Source: Curvibacter cyanobacteriorum
Lineage (GTDB): Bacteria > Pseudomonadota > Gammaproteobacteria > Burkholderiales > Burkholderiaceae_C
Reading direction: 5' to 3'
DNA length: 53,694 bases
Assembly (NCBI RefSeq): GCF_028649475.1
Contig: NZ_JAQSIP010000016.1
Span: forward strand, 1 to 53,694
Positions within the stretch are counted from its first letter, which is position 1. Each line of letters begins with the position of its first letter. The notes under the pieces are model-generated. The model had not been told where the DNA came from, did not search any database, and saw only the letters and a list, made by a program, of their open reading frames with translations. Of this stretch, positions 1-7,491 are shown piece after piece. A program made the position numbers and the translations under genes.

Positions 1-211
1 CGACATCGAACCCCTGCTGTCCTTCACCCGCGCCTGGCGCCTGGTCAAGTTCGTCGACGCCGACATGCTCACCATGACCGCCTGCTCCAAGTGCGGCGGC
101 AAGTTCGTCACCGAACCCTATGAGAACGCCCGCCACTTCCTGTGCGGCCTGTGCAACCCGCCCGCCCGCGCCGGCAAGAGCAAGGCCAGCGGTGCATTGA
201 TGGTTCACTGA
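1..211 (+). CDS. flhC: Flagellar master regulator FlhC, C-terminal part
   Basis: Only the last 69 residues are present; the gene enters from the left edge in the frame starting at base 2 and stops with TGA at 209-211. The fragment carries two Cys-x-x-Cys pairs (ACSKCGG and LCGLCNPP) separated by about 17 residues, which is the zinc-binding arrangement of FlhC, and ends in the RAGKSK-type tail seen in beta-proteobacterial FlhC. FlhC acts with FlhD as the heteromeric activator of early flagellar promoters. flhD would be expected just upstream, outside the window. A strong hairpin terminator follows at 267-304. Identification rests on the spacing of the cysteines and the surrounding residues. 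Confidence 0.9.
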   Translation, partial: DIEPLLSFTRAWRLVKFVDADMLTMTACSKCGGKFVTEPYENARHFLCGLCNPPARAGKSKASGALMVH

Positions 212-266
212 ACCGGCCTGCGGCCCGCGCCGCCCCCAAGTGGGACGCGCTGACGACCCAGCCCAC

Positions 267-304
267 AGCCCCGGACGCGAGCGCGTGCCGGGGCTCTTTT
301 TTTG
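267..304 (+). terminator. Rho-independent terminator of flhC
   Basis: AGCCCCGG (267-274) pairs with CCGGGGCT (288-295). The intervening bases contain a further ACGCG/CGCGT pairing, and a T-rich run follows to 304. It lies 55 bases after the flhC stop. Confidence 0.9.
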
Positions 305-480
305 TGGCTGATCAGGAGATGGGCATGACAGGCGCGGCGAGCGCGCTCGGCGCTAGGCACCCTGAACCGCAGCCAACCCCCTTGAGACGTCGTTGCCTCG
401 CCGGGTGGCACCGCCGGGACCGCCTGCGGCTTCCCGCCTCGTCTCCCGCGCCCCTCTTCGATGGATTGGGTCGCGTCAGC

Positions 481-508
481 GGCACTTGGCACTTGGCACT
501 TGGCACTT
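481..508. repeat. Heptanucleotide tandem repeat (GGCACTT)x4
   Basis: Four perfect head-to-tail copies of GGCACTT, continuing for two more bases. It lies downstream of both converging genes (flhC and the FlgO-like gene), so it is unlikely to be a promoter element. Confidence 0.9.
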
Positions 509-605
509 GGCGCAGGGCCGCCGGCCGGCCCAGGGCCCGACAACCATGCGCACATGGGGCGCCCCGGACGCACCGGACGCACCGCTCGCTTCGGCGCGCG
601 CCGGG

Positions 606-1142
606 TCAGCGCAACAGGCCTTTGAGGTTGGTGTCCAGGGGCATCGCGTAGTCGTGGGCCGACAGCACCACATTGCCCTCGGGCAGCACCAGCTTGACGC
701 TGAGGTAGAGCATCTTGCTCGACTGCGTGTAGGTGCCCACGATCACCGCCTGCGCCTCCTGGTTCTGGCTGATCTCGCGCACCTCGCGCGACAGCAGCAA
801 AGCCCCCTGCGACTGCTTCATGAACAGGCTCTCGCGCAGCTTCAGTTCCTTGACCAGGTAGCCGCGCTGGGCCAGTCGGCTGCCCACCAGCTCGGAGAAC
901 AAGCGCCCCAGGCGCGACGATTCGGTCAACACCTCGAGGTTGACAAAGGTTGCCACCAGCAAGGGCAGCTTGCGATCCAGCATCAGGCCTTCGAGCAGCG
1001 CATCGGCGGCACGGTAGTTGGCGTCGATCACATCGGTACGCACATCGGGGTCCACGGGCGGCGTGGACGAACACGCGAGCAAACCGACCGGCGCAGCCCC
1101 CAGCAGGGCCCATTGCAGGCATTGACGGCGTGCGCGGTTCAT
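606..1142 (-). CDS. FlgO-family outer-membrane lipoprotein
   Basis: 178 residues. The N-terminus has a positively charged start, a hydrophobic stretch and a lipobox (VGLLAC, Cys near residue 24), so it is probably a lipoprotein. The body, with ANYRAADALLEGL, LLVATFVNLEVLTESSRLGRL and a Q-N-E-A-Q-A-V-I-V-G-T-Y core, matches the FlgO domain, first described in Vibrio as an outer-membrane protein needed for motility. The start ATG overlaps the stop of the upstream lipoprotein gene by four bases, indicating translational coupling. Its position just after the end of flhC supports a flagellar or envelope role, but that is inference. Confidence 0.75.
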   Translation of the reverse strand: MNRARRQCLQWALLGAAPVGLLACSSTPPVDPDVRTDVIDANYRAADALLEGLMLDRKLPLLVATFVNLEVLTESSRLGRLFSELVGSRLAQRGYLVKELKLRESLFMKQSQGALLLSREVREISQNQEAQAVIVGTYTQSSKMLYLSVKLVLPEGNVVLSAHDYAMPLDTNLKGLLR

Positions 1143-1852
1143 TGGCCCACCACCTTCCAGTTGCGCGTGGGGGGGGCGGCCGGCGGCGTGACTGGGGGCA
1201 GGTCAGGCACCGGCAGGTAGAGGCGGGTGTCGTCGCGCTCGATGTAGTAGACGTCCGCGGTGCGCGCCAGGAAGGTGTCCTCGCGCTCCAGCGACGTGGT
1301 GATCAGCACCTCGCTGCGGGTGGGCCCACCCGCAGCCGGGCCATCCGCCGCCAGGCGCCCCAGATCGGCCAGCGCCGCCAGCCCCAGGGCGCTGCCCACG
1401 TAGCTGGTGGTGCTGTGGGCGTAGTTGTAGAGGTCGCGGGTCACCGACACCCCCGCTGACAGGGTCACCAGCGGCAAGGGGTTGCTGTTGCCCACCTCGC
1501 TGCCGTGTTCGATCAGCTGGGTCTCAAAGCGCAACACCAGCGGGCCGGGCTGACGCGACACGATGGCGCCATGGTTGACCAGACGGGTCAACAGCAGCTC
1601 GCGAAAGCTCTGGTTGAACGAGCCCGACGGGGCCTGCACCAAGTACACCGGCGGCAGCGCCATCGGGTAGCTGCGAATCTTGTCGGCCACGCGCTTGGCC
1701 ACGTCGTCCGCCAGCACGTCCCAGTGGTGCACCGAGCGGGCTTTCTTCTGGCTGCTGACCGGGTAGTTGTCGGCGCGCGGCACATCGAGGGTGCTGCAGC
1801 CGCCCAGCAGAGCGCCACCCAGCAGGAGCGGGATCCAACAGGCTTGGTTCAT
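1139..1852 (-). CDS. Lipoprotein of unknown function, coupled to the FlgO-like gene
   Basis: 237 residues starting MNQACWIPLL, with a clear lipobox (LLGGCS, Cys about residue 19). The mature part includes a stretch (VYLVQAPSGSFNQSFRELLLTRLVNHGAIV) resembling domains of outer-membrane assembly or flagellar lipoproteins, and a Pro-rich C-terminus (LPPVTPPAAPP). I do not recognise a named family. It overlaps the FlgO-family gene by 4 bases (ATGA), so the two products are probably made in fixed proportion. An upstream in-frame extension is possible, but this ATG places the signal sequence correctly. Confidence 0.7.
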   Translation of the reverse strand: MNQACWIPLLLGGALLGGCSTLDVPRADNYPVSSQKKARSVHHWDVLADDVAKRVADKIRSYPMALPPVYLVQAPSGSFNQSFRELLLTRLVNHGAIVSRQPGPLVLRFETQLIEHGSEVGNSNPLPLVTLSAGVSVTRDLYNYAHSTTSYVGSALGLAALADLGRLAADGPAAGGPTRSEVLITTSLEREDTFLARTADVYYIERDDTRLYLPVPDLPPVTPPAAPPTRNWKVVGQ

Positions 1853-1917
1853 GCGTGCGCACCTTTCCACGAAATACATCGCCCTGATGCTACTGCGCGG
1901 CCCGGGCGACCATCGCC

Positions 1918-1947
1918 CGAACAAAGGGCCGTTCGCGGCCTTGTTCG
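1918..1947 (-). terminator. Hairpin between acdR and the lipoprotein pair
   Basis: CGAACAA (1918-1924) pairs with TTGTTCG (1941-1947), and GGCC pairs with GGCC inside. There is no T-run on either strand, so it may be a weak terminator or an mRNA-stability element after the Lrp-type gene. Confidence 0.4.
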
Positions 1948-1959
1948 CTCGCCCAGGCC

Positions 1960-2469
1960 TCACAAAGGCAATTGGGTGGTGGACAGCACCTGCTTGAGCC
2001 CCATGAACGAGCGGATCTGCCGCACCCCAGGCAGGTACAGCAATTGCTCGGCATGCAACTGGTTGAAGCTCTCGCTGTCGCGGGTGCGCACCAACATGAA
2101 GTAGTCGAATTCGCCGGTCACCACATGGCACTCCATGCACCCCGAAATGCGCGCTGCGGCCTTTTCGAAGGCCGCAAAGGAATCGGGCGTCGAGCGGTCC
2201 AGCACCACGCCGATCAGCACCACCATGCCCGCGCCCAGGGCCTTGGGGTCGAGCAAGGCCACGGTGCGCTGGATCAGCCCTGCCTGGCGCAGGCGCTCAA
2301 CCCGGCGCAGGCAGGCCGGGGGGCTCAGGTGGACCTGCGCGGCCAGCGCCACATTGGACAGCGAGGCGTCTTTTTGCAGCAGCTTGAGCAGGGCCCGGTC
2401 GGTGCGGTCCAGCTCGTTGACAGGGCGCTCCGATTCGCCCGATTCATCACGAACTTTTGTTGCGCACAT
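1960..2469 (-). CDS. acdR: Lrp/AsnC-family regulator, probable AcdR
   Basis: 169 residues. It has an N-terminal helix-turn-helix (LDRTDRALLKLLQKDASLSNVALAAQVHLSPPACLRRVERLRQAGLI) and a C-terminal ligand/oligomerisation domain with the G-x-x-D-Y-F-M-L-V pattern (TGEFDYFMLV) typical of Lrp/AsnC proteins. A GGAG sits six bases before the ATG at 2469. The gene is transcribed away from the ACC deaminase gene, the arrangement known for acdR/acdS, in which the Lrp-like protein activates acdS in response to ACC. A palindrome in the shared region (2531-2547) is a candidate binding site. Family assignment is firm; the AcdR role is inferred from position. Confidence 0.85.
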   Translation of the reverse strand: MCATKVRDESGESERPVNELDRTDRALLKLLQKDASLSNVALAAQVHLSPPACLRRVERLRQAGLIQRTVALLDPKALGAGMVVLIGVVLDRSTPDSFAAFEKAAARISGCMECHVVTGEFDYFMLVRTRDSESFNQLHAEQLLYLPGVRQIRSFMGLKQVLSTTQLPL

Positions 2470-2530
2470 TCAAATCTCCAAACATTCAAAACCCATACAA
2501 ATTAATTTATGAAGAATTAGAACTCATTTT

Positions 2531-2547
2531 TTGATCGAATTTCGCAA
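2531..2547. promoter_or_regulatory. Candidate AcdR operator between acdR and acdS
   Basis: TTGATCGAATTTCGCAA has a perfect core palindrome CGAA-T-TTCG (2536-2544) flanked by TTG and CAA. It lies in the only AT-rich stretch of the region, in the shared leader of two divergent genes. Assignment to the Lrp-type regulator is by position. Confidence 0.5.
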
Positions 2548-2673
2548 CCCTGTTAACACAACATTTTCATAGGATTGTCACACCAGCAGCCCAGACAAGC
2601 CCCCTGTGAACCCCGGTTCCCCGGTGCCACCGATGGCCTGGCCCTTGACCCTTACCACCTGCCCCTGACGACC

Positions 2674-3690
2674 ATGAACCTGCAGAAATTTCCCCGCCAC
2701 GCGCTGACCTTCGGCCCGACCCCCATCCAGCCCCTGCCGCGCCTGAGCGCCCACCTGGGCGGCAAGGTTCAGCTCTACGCCAAGCGCGAAGACTGCAACA
2801 GCGGCCTGGCCTTCGGCGGCAACAAGACCCGCAAGCTCGAGTACCTGATCCCCGAAGCCCTGGCCGGTGGCTACGACACCCTGGTGTCGATCGGTGGCAT
2901 CCAGTCCAACCAGACCCGCCAGGTGGCGGCCGTTGCGGCCCACCTGGGCCTCAAGTGCGTGCTGGTGCAAGAGAACTGGGTCAATTACTCCGACGCCGTG
3001 TACGACCGCGTCGGCAACATCGAGATGTCGCGCATCATGGGCGCCGATGTGCGCCTGGACGCCGCCGGCTTTGACATTGGCATCCGTCCCTCCTGGGAAC
3101 AGGCCATGGAAGACGTGCGCCAAGCCGGTGGCAAGCCCTACCCGATCCCCGCGGGCTGCTCCGAGCACCCCTACGGCGGCTTGGGCTTTGTGGGCTTTGC
3201 CGAAGAAGTGCGCGCCCAGGAGGCCGAGTTGGGCTTCAAGTTCGACTACATCGTGGTCTGCTCGGTGACCGGCAGCACCCAGGCCGGCATGGTGGTGGGC
3301 TTTGCCGCCGACGGCCGCGCGCGCCAGGTGATCGGCATCGACGCCTCGGCCAAGCCGGAGCAGACCCACGCGCAGATCCTGCGCATCGCCCAGAACACCG
3401 CGAAGTTGGTGGAACTGGGTCAGGAGATCACTGCCGAGGACGTGGTGCTCGACACCCGCTACGGGGGCCCCGAGTACGGCCTGCCCAGCGAAGGCACGCT
3501 CGAAGCCATCCGCCTGTGCGCACGCCAGGAGGCCATGCTGACCGACCCGGTCTACGAAGGCAAGTCCATGCACGGGATGATCGACATGGTGCGCAACGGC
3601 GAGTTCCCCGAAGGCTCGCGCGTGCTCTACGCCCACCTGGGCGGCGTGCCGGCCCTCAACGCCTACAGCTTCCTGTTCCGCAACGGCTGA
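2674..3690 (+). CDS. acdS: 1-aminocyclopropane-1-carboxylate deaminase
   Basis: 338 residues, the usual length. A PLP enzyme that opens ACC, the plant ethylene precursor, into 2-oxobutyrate and ammonia; cytoplasmic. The PLP lysine is Lys51 (FGGNKTRK), with Ser78 in the GGIQSNQ loop and Tyr294. Glu295 (DPVYEGK) and Leu322 (HLGGVP) are the two residues that separate true ACC deaminases from the D-cysteine desulfhydrases of the same fold, and both are present. I chose the ATG at 2674 ([21 protein letters not shown]) because it gives the family N-terminus; a longer frame from 2575 adds non-conserved residues. Its presence suggests a plant-associated lifestyle. Confidence 0.95.
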   Translation: MNLQKFPRHALTFGPTPIQPLPRLSAHLGGKVQLYAKREDCNSGLAFGGNKTRKLEYLIPEALAGGYDTLVSIGGIQSNQTRQVAAVAAHLGLKCVLVQENWVNYSDAVYDRVGNIEMSRIMGADVRLDAAGFDIGIRPSWEQAMEDVRQAGGKPYPIPAGCSEHPYGGLGFVGFAEEVRAQEAELGFKFDYIVVCSVTGSTQAGMVVGFAADGRARQVIGIDASAKPEQTHAQILRIAQNTAKLVELGQEITAEDVVLDTRYGGPEYGLPSEGTLEAIRLCARQEAMLTDPVYEGKSMHGMIDMVRNGEFPEGSRVLYAHLGGVPALNAYSFLFRNG

Positions 3691-3700
3691 TCCCACAGCC

Positions 3701-3739
3701 TGCTCAAAGTCGCCCTCGGGTTGGGCGAGACATTGAGCA
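3701..3739 (+). terminator. Inverted repeat after acdS
   Basis: TGCTCAA (3701-3707) pairs with TTGAGCA (3733-3739), and TCGCCC pairs with GGGCGA inside. There is no T-run. It may attenuate read-through from acdS into the following receptor gene. Confidence 0.5.
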
Positions 3740-3910
3740 GGCGATCAGCCCAAGGGCCCGCAGAGGCCCTGTCCACTGGGGGCGTGGCTTGCCCAGGCCA
3801 CACCCACCACAAAGGAGACCGACTCACCCCCGCAGCCAGGCCGCGCGCCCCGCGCGTGGGCCGGCGTCAACGCCGCCCCAGAGCGGCTTTTCTCTGATGT
3901 GGAGCTAACC

Positions 3911-4885
3911 ATGACTCTGAGCAAACGCCATTTCGTGCAAGCCCTGGCCGCCTCGATGCTGCCTTGGCAGGCCGCCCGGGCCAACGCCTACCCGAGCAAG
4001 CCCGTGCAGTTGGTGATCCCCTTCCCGCCCGGCGGTGCCACCGACGTGGTCGGGCGCCTGCTGGCCAAAAAGCTGGGGCCCCGCCTGGGGCAGCCCATCG
4101 TGATCGAGAACAAAAGCGGTGCCGGTACCGTGGTGGGTGCCACCGCCGTGGCCAATGCCGCCCCCGACGGCTACACTCTGCTGTTGAGCTCGGGCTCCAC
4201 CTTCACCCTCAACCCGGCGCTCAACCCGAAACTGACCTACGACCCGGTGCGCAGCTTCGAGCCCATCGGCGGTGTGGCCCGGGTGCCCCTGATCCTGCTG
4301 GCCCACCCCAGCGTGCCGGTGCAGAACCTCAAGCAACTGGTCAGTGCCGTGCGCCAGGCCCCCGACAAATACGTGTACGGTTCGTTCGGCACCGGCACCA
4401 CCTCGCATTTCGCGGCCGAGCTGATGTGGCAGTCGCTGGGCATCAAGATGCTGCATGTGCCCTACAAGGGCAGCGCCCCGGCCATGAGCGACCTGATGGG
4501 CGGGCAGATCCCTTTCACCGTGGACACGGTGGCCGCGGCCCTGCCGCAACTGAAAGCCGGGCGCATCAAGGCGCTGGCCGTCACCGGCCCGAAACGATCG
4601 CCGCTGCTGCCCGAGGTGCCCACCGTGGCCGAGTCCAGCAGCCCCGACTTTGCCTTTGACTCCTGGCTGGCCCTGATGGCCCCGCGCGGCCTGCCCGCGG
4701 ACGCCCGCAACCGCCTGCAAACCGCCCTGGCCGAGGCGCTGGCTGACCCCGAATTGCGGGACCAGCTGAACAACGCCGGGGTGCAAAAGGAATGGGCCTC
4801 GGCCCAGGCCATTGCCAACCTGATCGACGACGAACTCCCCCGCATGCGCGCCGTTGCCGTGCGCGCCAACATCCGCGCCGAGTAA
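3911..4885 (+). CDS. Tripartite tricarboxylate transporter (Bug-family) substrate-binding protein
   Basis: 324 residues with a signal sequence (cleavage about residue 25, after ARANA) followed by the Bug start YPSKPVQLVIPFPPGGATD. Other family patterns are VVGATAVANAAPDGYTLL, VPYKGSAPAMSDLMGGQIPF and DSWLALMAPRGLP. Such periplasmic receptors bind carboxylates and related small molecules and pass them to TctA/TctB membrane partners, which are absent here, so it is an orphan. A GGAG before the ATG at 3911 decides the start over an in-frame ATG four codons upstream. It follows acdS on the same strand after 220 bases that include a hairpin, so co-transcription is possible but not certain. Confidence 0.9.
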   Translation: MTLSKRHFVQALAASMLPWQAARANAYPSKPVQLVIPFPPGGATDVVGRLLAKKLGPRLGQPIVIENKSGAGTVVGATAVANAAPDGYTLLLSSGSTFTLNPALNPKLTYDPVRSFEPIGGVARVPLILLAHPSVPVQNLKQLVSAVRQAPDKYVYGSFGTGTTSHFAAELMWQSLGIKMLHVPYKGSAPAMSDLMGGQIPFTVDTVAAALPQLKAGRIKALAVTGPKRSPLLPEVPTVAESSSPDFAFDSWLALMAPRGLPADARNRLQTALAEALADPELRDQLNNAGVQKEWASAQAIANLIDDELPRMRAVAVRANIRAE

Positions 4886-4948
4886 GCCAGGCCGCCCCGG
4901 CATCCGGCCCGCGCGGCCTGCGCCGGGGCCCTTGTCAGGTGCGGCCGC

Positions 4949-5008
4949 CTCAACCAGCGCCTCAACCAGCACGTCAACGAACGCACCAACCAGCGCGTCA
5001 ACAGGTGC
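4949..5008. repeat. Imperfect 12-bp tandem repeat, five units
   Basis: Units of the type CTCAACCAGCGC, with variants, run head to tail between the Bug receptor and the converging FUSC gene, which ends at 5010. The first two units differ at one base; later ones diverge further. Confidence 0.75.
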
Positions 5009-5009
5009 T

Positions 5010-7403
5010 TCAGCGACCTCGCACCGCGCTGCCGCCGGGCCGCACCCGCAGCGCCTGGGCATGCTCCGCCAGGGTGGGCAGCAAACGCAAGGCCAGGGAC
5101 AACTGTGAACTGAGCACCTGGCTGGCCGCCTGGGCCTGCGCCGTGGGGGCCGGGTCGGAGGCCGACTCGCGGTCGGCCATGCCAGCCATGGCGGCCCCAC
5201 CGGCCTCACCCGCCGAGGCCGATGCAGATGCCGCCGCGGCCAAGGCCTGCAACAAAGGCGCCAGCGCGGGGTCGGGCTGGGGCGGCCACGGGCCCTGCCC
5301 CTCCAGGGCCCGTGCGATCTGGTCCAGCGACTGCAGGATCCAGGCCACGGCCTGCTCCGGGGCGCCGTGGAACGAGGCCGCATGCCCTTTGTGGCGGTGG
5401 GCGCCCAGGGCCGACAGGTAGTTCAGCAAGGTGTGGCACTGCACCAGCAGGCGCATGCCCGCCTTGCCATGGCGGCGCAGGTAGGCAGGCTCGACAAACA
5501 CCTCGGTCATCGCGTTGGACAGCGCGGCATCGGCGTTGTGGGCATTGCGCCGCGCCAGCCGGTAGGCCAGGTGGTCCTGCTTGCCCGACTGGTACTGGGC
5601 ACTGATCTCACGCAGGTAGTCAGCCTGGCTGCGCAGCGCCCGCGCGGCCAGGCGTGGCAGCTGGCGCGACTGCCAGCTGGGCAGCACCAGCCACACCGAC
5701 AGGCCCGCGATCAGGCTGCCGATCAAGGTGTCCACCAGGCGCGGCACGATCAGGTCAAAGCCATTGCCCACCTGGTTGAAGGCCAGCAACACCAGCGCCG
5801 TGATGGCCGCCGACGCCACGGTGTAGCGGATCTGCCGGGTGGCCACAAACACCACGCCGGCCACCACCGTGAACGCCGACTGCAACAGCACGCCCGGAAA
5901 CAGCGTCAGCAAGGCCCAGCCCACCACCAGGCCGAGCACGGTGCCCGTGACCCGCTCGGCCAGACGGCGCAGCGTGTCACCGTAGTACGGGCGGCAAACA
6001 AAGACGATGGTCAGCAGGATCCAAAAGCCGTGCTCGTCGCCCGTCCACTCCATCCAGGCAAAGCCGGCCACCAGGGCCACCGCCAGGCGCAGGCCATGGC
6101 GCAGCAGGGGCGAGGCCCAGCGGGCCTGGCTGCGCACCCGGTCCCAGGCATCGGCCAGGTCGCGGGGGTTGCGGTCGAGCAGCCGCGTGTCGGTCGGTGA
6201 CTGCGGGCTGCCCGCGGGGTTCAGCGCGCCGGCCAGCACCTGCCCCATGCCCGCCAGGTTGGCGGCCAGCGAACGCAGCGTGCGCAGCGGGTCACTGAGT
6301 TCGGCGCCATCCCCCGCCAGCCCCACCTCGGCCGAATCGGCCTGCGCCAGCGCCGCCACCCGCGACCAGGGCTGGGCCTCAAGGCGGGCGATGGCGCCCT
6401 CGAGGTCCTCCAGCGCACGCGGCAACTCGGGGCCGGGTTCGGCGGGCTTGGCCTCGCGCAGGTGCTGCGCCAGCCCCAGGCAGGCCTGGCCCACCAGGCC
6501 CAGCACCCGCTGGCAGCGGTACAGCACATCGCTGTGAAAAAACACCTGGGACAGGCGCTCGTAGTGCGCGTGCGAGGAACTGGCCCGCTCATGCAGGTCC
6601 TGCGCCACCAGGTACTGGGCAAAGGCCTGGCGCAGCCAGACCGGTCCGTCCTGGGCACCGGCCCCCGGGGGCTGGCGGCTGAACAGGCTTTCCTTGGTTT
6701 CGTTCAAGGCCTGCACCACGCGGCCGTTCTGCAAGGCCAGACCAATGCGGCGGCGCTCGAGGTCCACGCCCCGCACGGGCTCAAACAGGCGCGCCTTCAG
6801 GCGCAGGTACTCGCCCAGTGCCTCGTACAGCGCCGACAGGTTCTGCCGCACCTGCAGCCGCGGGAACAGCGCCGCCCACAGCACCGAGATCAAGCCATAC
6901 CAGGCCGCCCCCGCGAGCAGCAGCAAGGACCCACTGACATGGTCGCCCACCTCGGGCTGACCGTCCGCCGCGGCCTGCGCCGACAGCGCGGCGTACAGGC
7001 CCAGGATCAGCGTGGCCGAGGAGATGGCCCGGTACCGCTCGCCCAGGGCCCCCAGCAAGGCCAGGCCCACGGCGGCCAGCGCCAGCACCAGCATCAGGCC
7101 CACCGGGTGGGTCAGCGTGAGCTGCACCGCGAGCGCCATGCCCGTGAAGCACAACAGGGTGGTCAGCTGGGCGCGCAGGCGCCCGCGCCAGCTGTCATCG
7201 GTTTCGGCCAGCGCGCTGGCATTGACGCCCAGCACCAGCGGGATCACCAGCGCCGCGTCGTCTTGCCACCAGGCCAGGCCCATGACACAGGCCAGCGCGA
7301 TCAGCGGGCGCACCCCCCGCAGCAAAAAGTGGTGCTGCCAGTGCGAGGGCCACGCCGACGTCCAGCCCTTTTGCCAACCCCATTGCCACACCGGCCCGAC
7401 CAT
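5010..7403 (-). CDS. FUSC/YccS-family inner-membrane protein
   Basis: 797 residues. Two hydrophobic blocks of several membrane helices (about residues 28-185 and 425-560) are each followed by a long soluble helical region. This two-module layout is that of the YccS/YhfK and fusaric-acid-resistance (FUSC) proteins. Recognisable pieces are RPLIALACVMGLAWW near the start, LRHGLRLAVALVAGFAWMEW and HGFWILLTIVFVCRPYYGDTLRRLAERVTGTVLG in the second module. The family is thought to be involved in export of aromatic or other small compounds; the substrate here is unknown. It lies downstream of ppc on the same strand but beyond a strong terminator, so it probably has its own promoter. Confidence 0.85.
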   Translation of the reverse strand: MVGPVWQWGWQKGWTSAWPSHWQHHFLLRGVRPLIALACVMGLAWWQDDAALVIPLVLGVNASALAETDDSWRGRLRAQLTTLLCFTGMALAVQLTLTHPVGLMLVLALAAVGLALLGALGERYRAISSATLILGLYAALSAQAAADGQPEVGDHVSGSLLLLAGAAWYGLISVLWAALFPRLQVRQNLSALYEALGEYLRLKARLFEPVRGVDLERRRIGLALQNGRVVQALNETKESLFSRQPPGAGAQDGPVWLRQAFAQYLVAQDLHERASSSHAHYERLSQVFFHSDVLYRCQRVLGLVGQACLGLAQHLREAKPAEPGPELPRALEDLEGAIARLEAQPWSRVAALAQADSAEVGLAGDGAELSDPLRTLRSLAANLAGMGQVLAGALNPAGSPQSPTDTRLLDRNPRDLADAWDRVRSQARWASPLLRHGLRLAVALVAGFAWMEWTGDEHGFWILLTIVFVCRPYYGDTLRRLAERVTGTVLGLVVGWALLTLFPGVLLQSAFTVVAGVVFVATRQIRYTVASAAITALVLLAFNQVGNGFDLIVPRLVDTLIGSLIAGLSVWLVLPSWQSRQLPRLAARALRSQADYLREISAQYQSGKQDHLAYRLARRNAHNADAALSNAMTEVFVEPAYLRRHGKAGMRLLVQCHTLLNYLSALGAHRHKGHAASFHGAPEQAVAWILQSLDQIARALEGQGPWPPQPDPALAPLLQALAAAASASASAGEAGGAAMAGMADRESASDPAPTAQAQAASQVLSSQLSLALRLLPTLAEHAQALRVRPGGSAVRGR

Positions 7404-7431
7404 GATTCATCACCTTCCACGAGATCCCAAA

Positions 7432-7461
7432 AACAGAACAGGCCGCGAGGCCTGTTCTGTT
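7432..7461 (-). terminator. Strong terminator of ppc, nearly symmetric
   Basis: AACAGAACAGGCC (7432-7444) and GGCCTGTTCTGTT (7449-7461) form a perfect 13-bp stem with a GCGA loop. On the minus strand it is followed by a T-run, so it ends ppc transcripts. Confidence 0.95.
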
Positions 7462-7491
7462 TCTTTGCAAGTTATGCGCCAGTATCGCCGC

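Larger units (their letters stand above)
212..605. other. Intergenic region between flhC and the FlgO-like gene
   Basis: About 390 bases without a convincing gene. It holds the flhC terminator (267-304) and a 7-bp tandem repeat (481-508). The rest is GC-rich without a recognisable promoter or RNA. Open frames here overlap one another in several frames and show no family resemblance. Confidence 0.6.

Noticed and set aside
2578-3696. Long minus-strand open frame antisense to acdS
   Set aside because: It mirrors acdS in a GC-rich genome; composition is His/Gly/Val-rich with no family resemblance.
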